Source of the DNA: Tateyamaria omphalii
GTDB taxonomy: Bacteria; Pseudomonadota; Alphaproteobacteria; Rhodobacterales; Rhodobacteraceae
Length of the DNA: 64,000 bases
NCBI RefSeq assembly: GCF_014651375.1
Contig: NZ_BMWT01000010.1
Location: forward strand, 1-64,000
Direction: 5' to 3'
Shown here: positions 61,244 through 64,000 of the stretch, in pieces
How the letters are laid out: each line of letters starts with the position of its first letter
Numbering within the stretch: the stretch's first letter is position 1
Notes under the pieces: model-generated
Seen by the model: the letters and a program-made list of their open reading frames with translations, nothing else
What the model was told of the DNA's origin: nothing
Database searches by the model: none
Made by a program: the position numbers and the translations under genes

Positions 61244-62464
61244 CTAAGCCCGCTCGGCCAAAACCGTTTCGACCAAAGCGGCAAAATCCTCGGCCTGTGC
61301 ATCATAGCTTTGGACCTTGACCGGCTCCGGGAAAGCGGGATGGGCCCGCAAGACAGCGTCTAGCCTTTCGGCCAACACAGATGGTTTCGCACCAATTGGT
61401 ATCAATTCCGATTCAGGAACAGTGCCGTGTTCTACAGTACCGCCACTGTCGGTTTGTATGATGCTGATGCCACGCGCCAACGCCTCACGAATAGCCAGAC
61501 CAAAAGTCTCTTTCCATTGCGACATAAATAAAACCACGTCGATCTGAGCATAAAAGGCATCCATCTGGTGCTGGGAAAAACGAGGATACACCTCCCATTC
61601 ACCCGGCAAATCTGACAGTGACTGGTTCGACCACCAGGACCCGTCCATACTGCCGTCTACAACAAACACCCGAAAATCTTCGCGGTTGAGCGACTTGAAC
61701 GCCTCACGCATGGTCGGCCACCCCTTGATCTGAGAGGGTCCGCCAAGAAATCCGAATGTCAGCCGCTTGTCCTTTGCCCGGCGCGCCAATTGCGCTTCGG
61801 CGAAATCATCACCAGGCAGCCGAACCCCGTTTTCCCACACCACGCTGTGATCCGGGGCAAAACCTGAACTGACACTCAGGTCACGTGCAAAGGCACTTGG
61901 ATATGTCACACGCGCCGGTAACCGTCCAACATCATGCAAACGGTCCTGCCGTGCCTTGGCTGCGTCAAAATCGTTCACACATCCGCGGCAGTCCTCGATA
62001 TTGACCGGGCTCTGTCCACAATAGGTCTGTTCCGGCCGGATCATGAATTGCCGCTCGCAAAGCCACCAGAAATCATGGACGGACAGAATGGACGGGATAC
62101 CCCGGGCCTCGGCGGCCTCAAGCACATCTACCCCCATGTCCTGCAAGCAATGCGCATGTAACAGGTCAGGTTGCAGGTCATCCATGATACTGCCCACGAT
62201 CTCCGACACGTCGGGATTGGAATAGAGCTGCGCATAGCTGCGCCCATGCGGGACATTGATAACGTAGTTCACAATGCCGTCGCGTTGCGACTTCACGACG
62301 GTATAGGTTTGCAATTCTTCCCGGGCGCACAGCGACACGACCGAAACCCTGAACCCACCCCGGCGTAGCAAAGCCTTGGCAACTTCCTCGGCGACAACAG
62401 TGGCTCCGCCATATGTAAACGGTGCGAAAAACACATTGGCCAACAAGATATGACGTTCAGTCAT
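61244..62464 (-). CDS. Group 1 (GT4-type) glycosyltransferase
   Basis: A 406-residue GT-B transferase. The N-terminal ANVFFAPFTYGGATVVAEEV acceptor region, a mid domain with FGFLGGPSQIKGWPTM and the donor-binding ETFGLAIREALARG (E-x7-E type) are present. A Cys-rich insert (CERQFMIRPEQTYCGQ...CRGC) resembles a zinc-type loop seen in some GT4 proteins. The ATG at 62464 overlaps the stop of the upstream transferase in an ATGA, which decides the start over an ATG 12 bp upstream. Confidence 0.92.
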   Translation of the reverse strand: MTERHILLANVFFAPFTYGGATVVAEEVAKALLRRGGFRVSVVSLCAREELQTYTVVKSQRDGIVNYVINVPHGRSYAQLYSNPDVSEIVGSIMDDLQPDLLHAHCLQDMGVDVLEAAEARGIPSILSVHDFWWLCERQFMIRPEQTYCGQSPVNIEDCRGCVNDFDAAKARQDRLHDVGRLPARVTYPSAFARDLSVSSGFAPDHSVVWENGVRLPGDDFAEAQLARRAKDKRLTFGFLGGPSQIKGWPTMREAFKSLNREDFRVFVVDGSMDGSWWSNQSLSDLPGEWEVYPRFSQHQMDAFYAQIDVVLFMSQWKETFGLAIREALARGISIIQTDSGGTVEHGTVPESELIPIGAKPSVLAERLDAVLRAHPAFPEPVKVQSYDAQAEDFAALVETVLAERA

Positions 62465-63783
62465 CCGTTTATCCATTCCAGCAATTCAGGAGAGATAATG
62501 TGATCCTCGGGCTGTGCAGACCACCGTTTTTCTAGTGTCTCGCGAGCCGCACGCCCCATATCAGCGGCGAAACGACGATCTCGGTACAGGGCTGCAAGCC
62601 CCTGCTGCCAATCCTCGATGGTATCGGCCACAAACCCGGTCTTTCCCTGTTCAACCATTTGCGCAAGATCACCGACCTGCCCCACGATGGACGGCACGCC
62701 GACCGATGAAGCATCAATCACACGCACTGCACTCTTGCAGCGATTGAACAGATCGTCCGCCAATGGCATCACAGCGCAATCCGCGCGCGAAAGCGCTTCG
62801 AGATAGGCGTCATAGTCCGAAAACGGAACAACTTCGGTTCTGTCAGCAACGATTTGCGGCAAATGGTTCAAATCGAAATGACCAAGCAACATGAGGCGTC
62901 TGTCAGCAGCACCACTGACGAAAGCCTCAATCGCTGGCAGTATAGTCTTGAAGTCGACCTCATGGCCCTGCGAGCCACTTGCAAACGCGACGCGGAAAAG
63001 ACCGTCATCCAAACGCTCCGATTGCATGGCCCGCGCGCCGTCGCGCAACGTATCTTCGTCTGCAAAGTTGCGACGCACATGGACCGGCCGAACAGAAAGC
63101 TGGCTGGCGTGATCTGCCAGTCCAGGCGTCGACATGGAAAGCATGTCCGCACCGTTCATCATGGCCAGATACTTTGGTGCCTCCGACAGGAAATGCACCT
63201 TCATCCACGGATCAAGGGCCTGCATGTTGCCGTAAGTTTCATAGGCCGCAATCGAGAATAGCGGGTCGTCGATGTCGTAGAGGATCGGCAACCGCAAACG
63301 ACGGGCTTCATATCGCAGCATCTCGGTCAATGGGGTGGATTGAAGGCGATATTCGATCAGGTGTGTCGCCTGCGACAGAAGGCGCGTGGCCCGCGGCAAA
63401 TCCTGGTAGTGTGAATAATCGCAGGACACACCCTGCGCCTGCCAGAACGCGGCCAGCTGCTCAACACGATATTTCCGGCACTGAGGAAGGTTCAGATCCC
63501 CAATCAATGCGATGGAACGTCGGTTCTGGTTCAGCATGGGCGCGTCAACGTGAAACGCCTCGCCATGTGCTAATTGTGCCCAAATGCCCTGCAGATACCG
63601 ATCATCGGGCATATGCACTGGCGCTGGTTCGTGCGTCAGTGATGTGTGCGAGGATCCATTCCAGCGCATGGCAGAATAGGCGCGCAACTTGGCCAACGCG
63701 ACGCGAAGTCCGTCGTCGCGAACGCTTGTCATGAACCTGCGCATCAACGAAATGCGCAATATCTGCTTCAGAAAACGGAACAT
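62461..63783 (-). CDS. Glycosyltransferase (GT-B type)
   Basis: A 440-residue transferase. The N-terminal 60 residues form an unusual basic helical lead. The central part carries YDIDDPLFSIAAYE and the C-terminal donor domain has VAFASGSQGHEVDFKTI and ADCAVMPLADDLFNRCKSAVRVIDASSVGVPSIV, characteristic of group 1 transferases. It overlaps the next gene by 4 bp and follows the ABC-transporter ATPase by 97 bp, so it belongs to the same capsule-type unit. Confidence 0.88.
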   Translation of the reverse strand: MFRFLKQILRISLMRRFMTSVRDDGLRVALAKLRAYSAMRWNGSSHTSLTHEPAPVHMPDDRYLQGIWAQLAHGEAFHVDAPMLNQNRRSIALIGDLNLPQCRKYRVEQLAAFWQAQGVSCDYSHYQDLPRATRLLSQATHLIEYRLQSTPLTEMLRYEARRLRLPILYDIDDPLFSIAAYETYGNMQALDPWMKVHFLSEAPKYLAMMNGADMLSMSTPGLADHASQLSVRPVHVRRNFADEDTLRDGARAMQSERLDDGLFRVAFASGSQGHEVDFKTILPAIEAFVSGAADRRLMLLGHFDLNHLPQIVADRTEVVPFSDYDAYLEALSRADCAVMPLADDLFNRCKSAVRVIDASSVGVPSIVGQVGDLAQMVEQGKTGFVADTIEDWQQGLAALYRDRRFAADMGRAARETLEKRWSAQPEDHIISPELLEWING

Positions 63784-63880
63784 TTACTGAGAATCTTTCT
63801 CGGTCGTAAGATGGAAGACTGTTTGAAATTGCGGGTGCGCGTATCAGGCTTGCGTGCCAAAGCAAAGCCGTAGTTTGATC

Positions 63881-64000
63881 TCACTGCATGTGGGCGGGAG
63901 GTCGCTTTAGGTTCTCCTCGTGGTGTTCAAGAGCGGCATTGACATCATCATAAAAAGCCACCTTCCCATGCTCCAGAACCATGGCCTTGTCACAGATGCG
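63881..64000 (-). CDS. Polysaccharide ABC transporter ATP-binding protein (3' end only)
   Basis: Only the last 39 codons are in the window. RICDKAMVLEHGKVAFYDD matches the post-Walker-B end of KpsT/Wzt-type export ATPases (C-D/R-AxVLexGK), then a helical, charged tail. The remainder continues beyond the right edge. Its position at the head of the glycosyltransferase/uronate run points to capsule or exopolysaccharide export across the inner membrane. Confidence 0.8.
   Translation of the reverse strand, partial: RICDKAMVLEHGKVAFYDDVNAALEHHEENLKRPPAHMQ

Overview
The window looks like most of an extrachromosomal replicon from a marine alphaproteobacterium of the Roseobacter group (Rhodobacteraceae). 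This rests on the gene families present: a Rep_3-like initiator with 22-bp iterons, divergent parAB with parS palindromes, DUF2793, Hint_2, serralysin/RTX proteins and a dTDP-rhamnose operon beside the replication module. The combination resembles the rhamnose-operon 'biofilm plasmids' (RepA-I type) described in roseobacters. That match is from memory and was not tested. Both ends cut through genes: an M10 peptidase at the left and an ABC-transporter ATPase at the right. I see no rRNA, tRNA, CRISPR array or intact insertion sequence.

Layout. 1-3.9 kb (minus): manC, a small membrane-anchored protein and a secreted serralysin-type peptidase. 4.2-8.5 kb: the replication and partition module (parB, parA, three parS-like palindromes, an iteron origin and the initiator). 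8.6-12.6 kb (minus): rmlC-rmlB-sulfotransferase-rmlD-rmlA, with a hairpin covering the rmlC ribosome binding site. 12.7-16.9 kb: a DUF2793 phage-tail-like protein with a tiny coupled ORF, divergent from an RTX protein with a propeller-like N-terminus. 16.9-26.5 kb (minus): a 3,204-residue autotransporter with 21 passenger repeats, each holding a cysteine pair. 26.7-29.7 kb (minus): a permease fused to FG-GAP and UnbV domains. 29.9-31.3 kb: two sulfotransferases. 31.4-33.1 kb (minus): a secreted S74-chaperone protein and a small secreted protein. 33.2-36.7 kb (minus): two Sel1-repeat proteins and the prepilin peptidase. 36.8-47.3 kb: type II secretion genes gspGHIJKLM and gspCDEF, interrupted by an opposite-strand TPR lipoprotein. 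47.3-55.4 kb: a TPR-sulfotransferase, a Hint-domain protein, two DUF6916-like proteins, an acetyltransferase, a tail-collar protein and a giant TPR-glycosyltransferase. 55.4-57.9 kb: a sparse stretch with an AAA_14/DUF4143 ATPase and one orphan. 57.9-64 kb (minus): a capsule-type operon (ABC export ATPase, three glycosyltransferases, UDP-glucose dehydrogenase, UDP-glucuronate 4-epimerase).

How it fits together. Nearly everything outside the replication module builds or exports surface material. ManC, Rml, Ugd and the epimerase make GDP-mannose, dTDP-rhamnose, UDP-glucuronate and UDP-galacturonate. The glycosyltransferases and ABC transporter polymerise and export. Four sulfotransferase-type proteins could sulfate the glycans. 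Type II secretion and the autotransporter deliver proteins to the surface. The two RTX proteins would need a type I exporter, which is not in this window. My inference is an attachment or biofilm plasmid making a sulfated, rhamnose- and uronate-containing coat. The most unusual pieces are the cysteine-paired giant autotransporter, the permease-FG-GAP-UnbV fusion, and the Hint/collar/DUF6916 cassette beside the secretion system.
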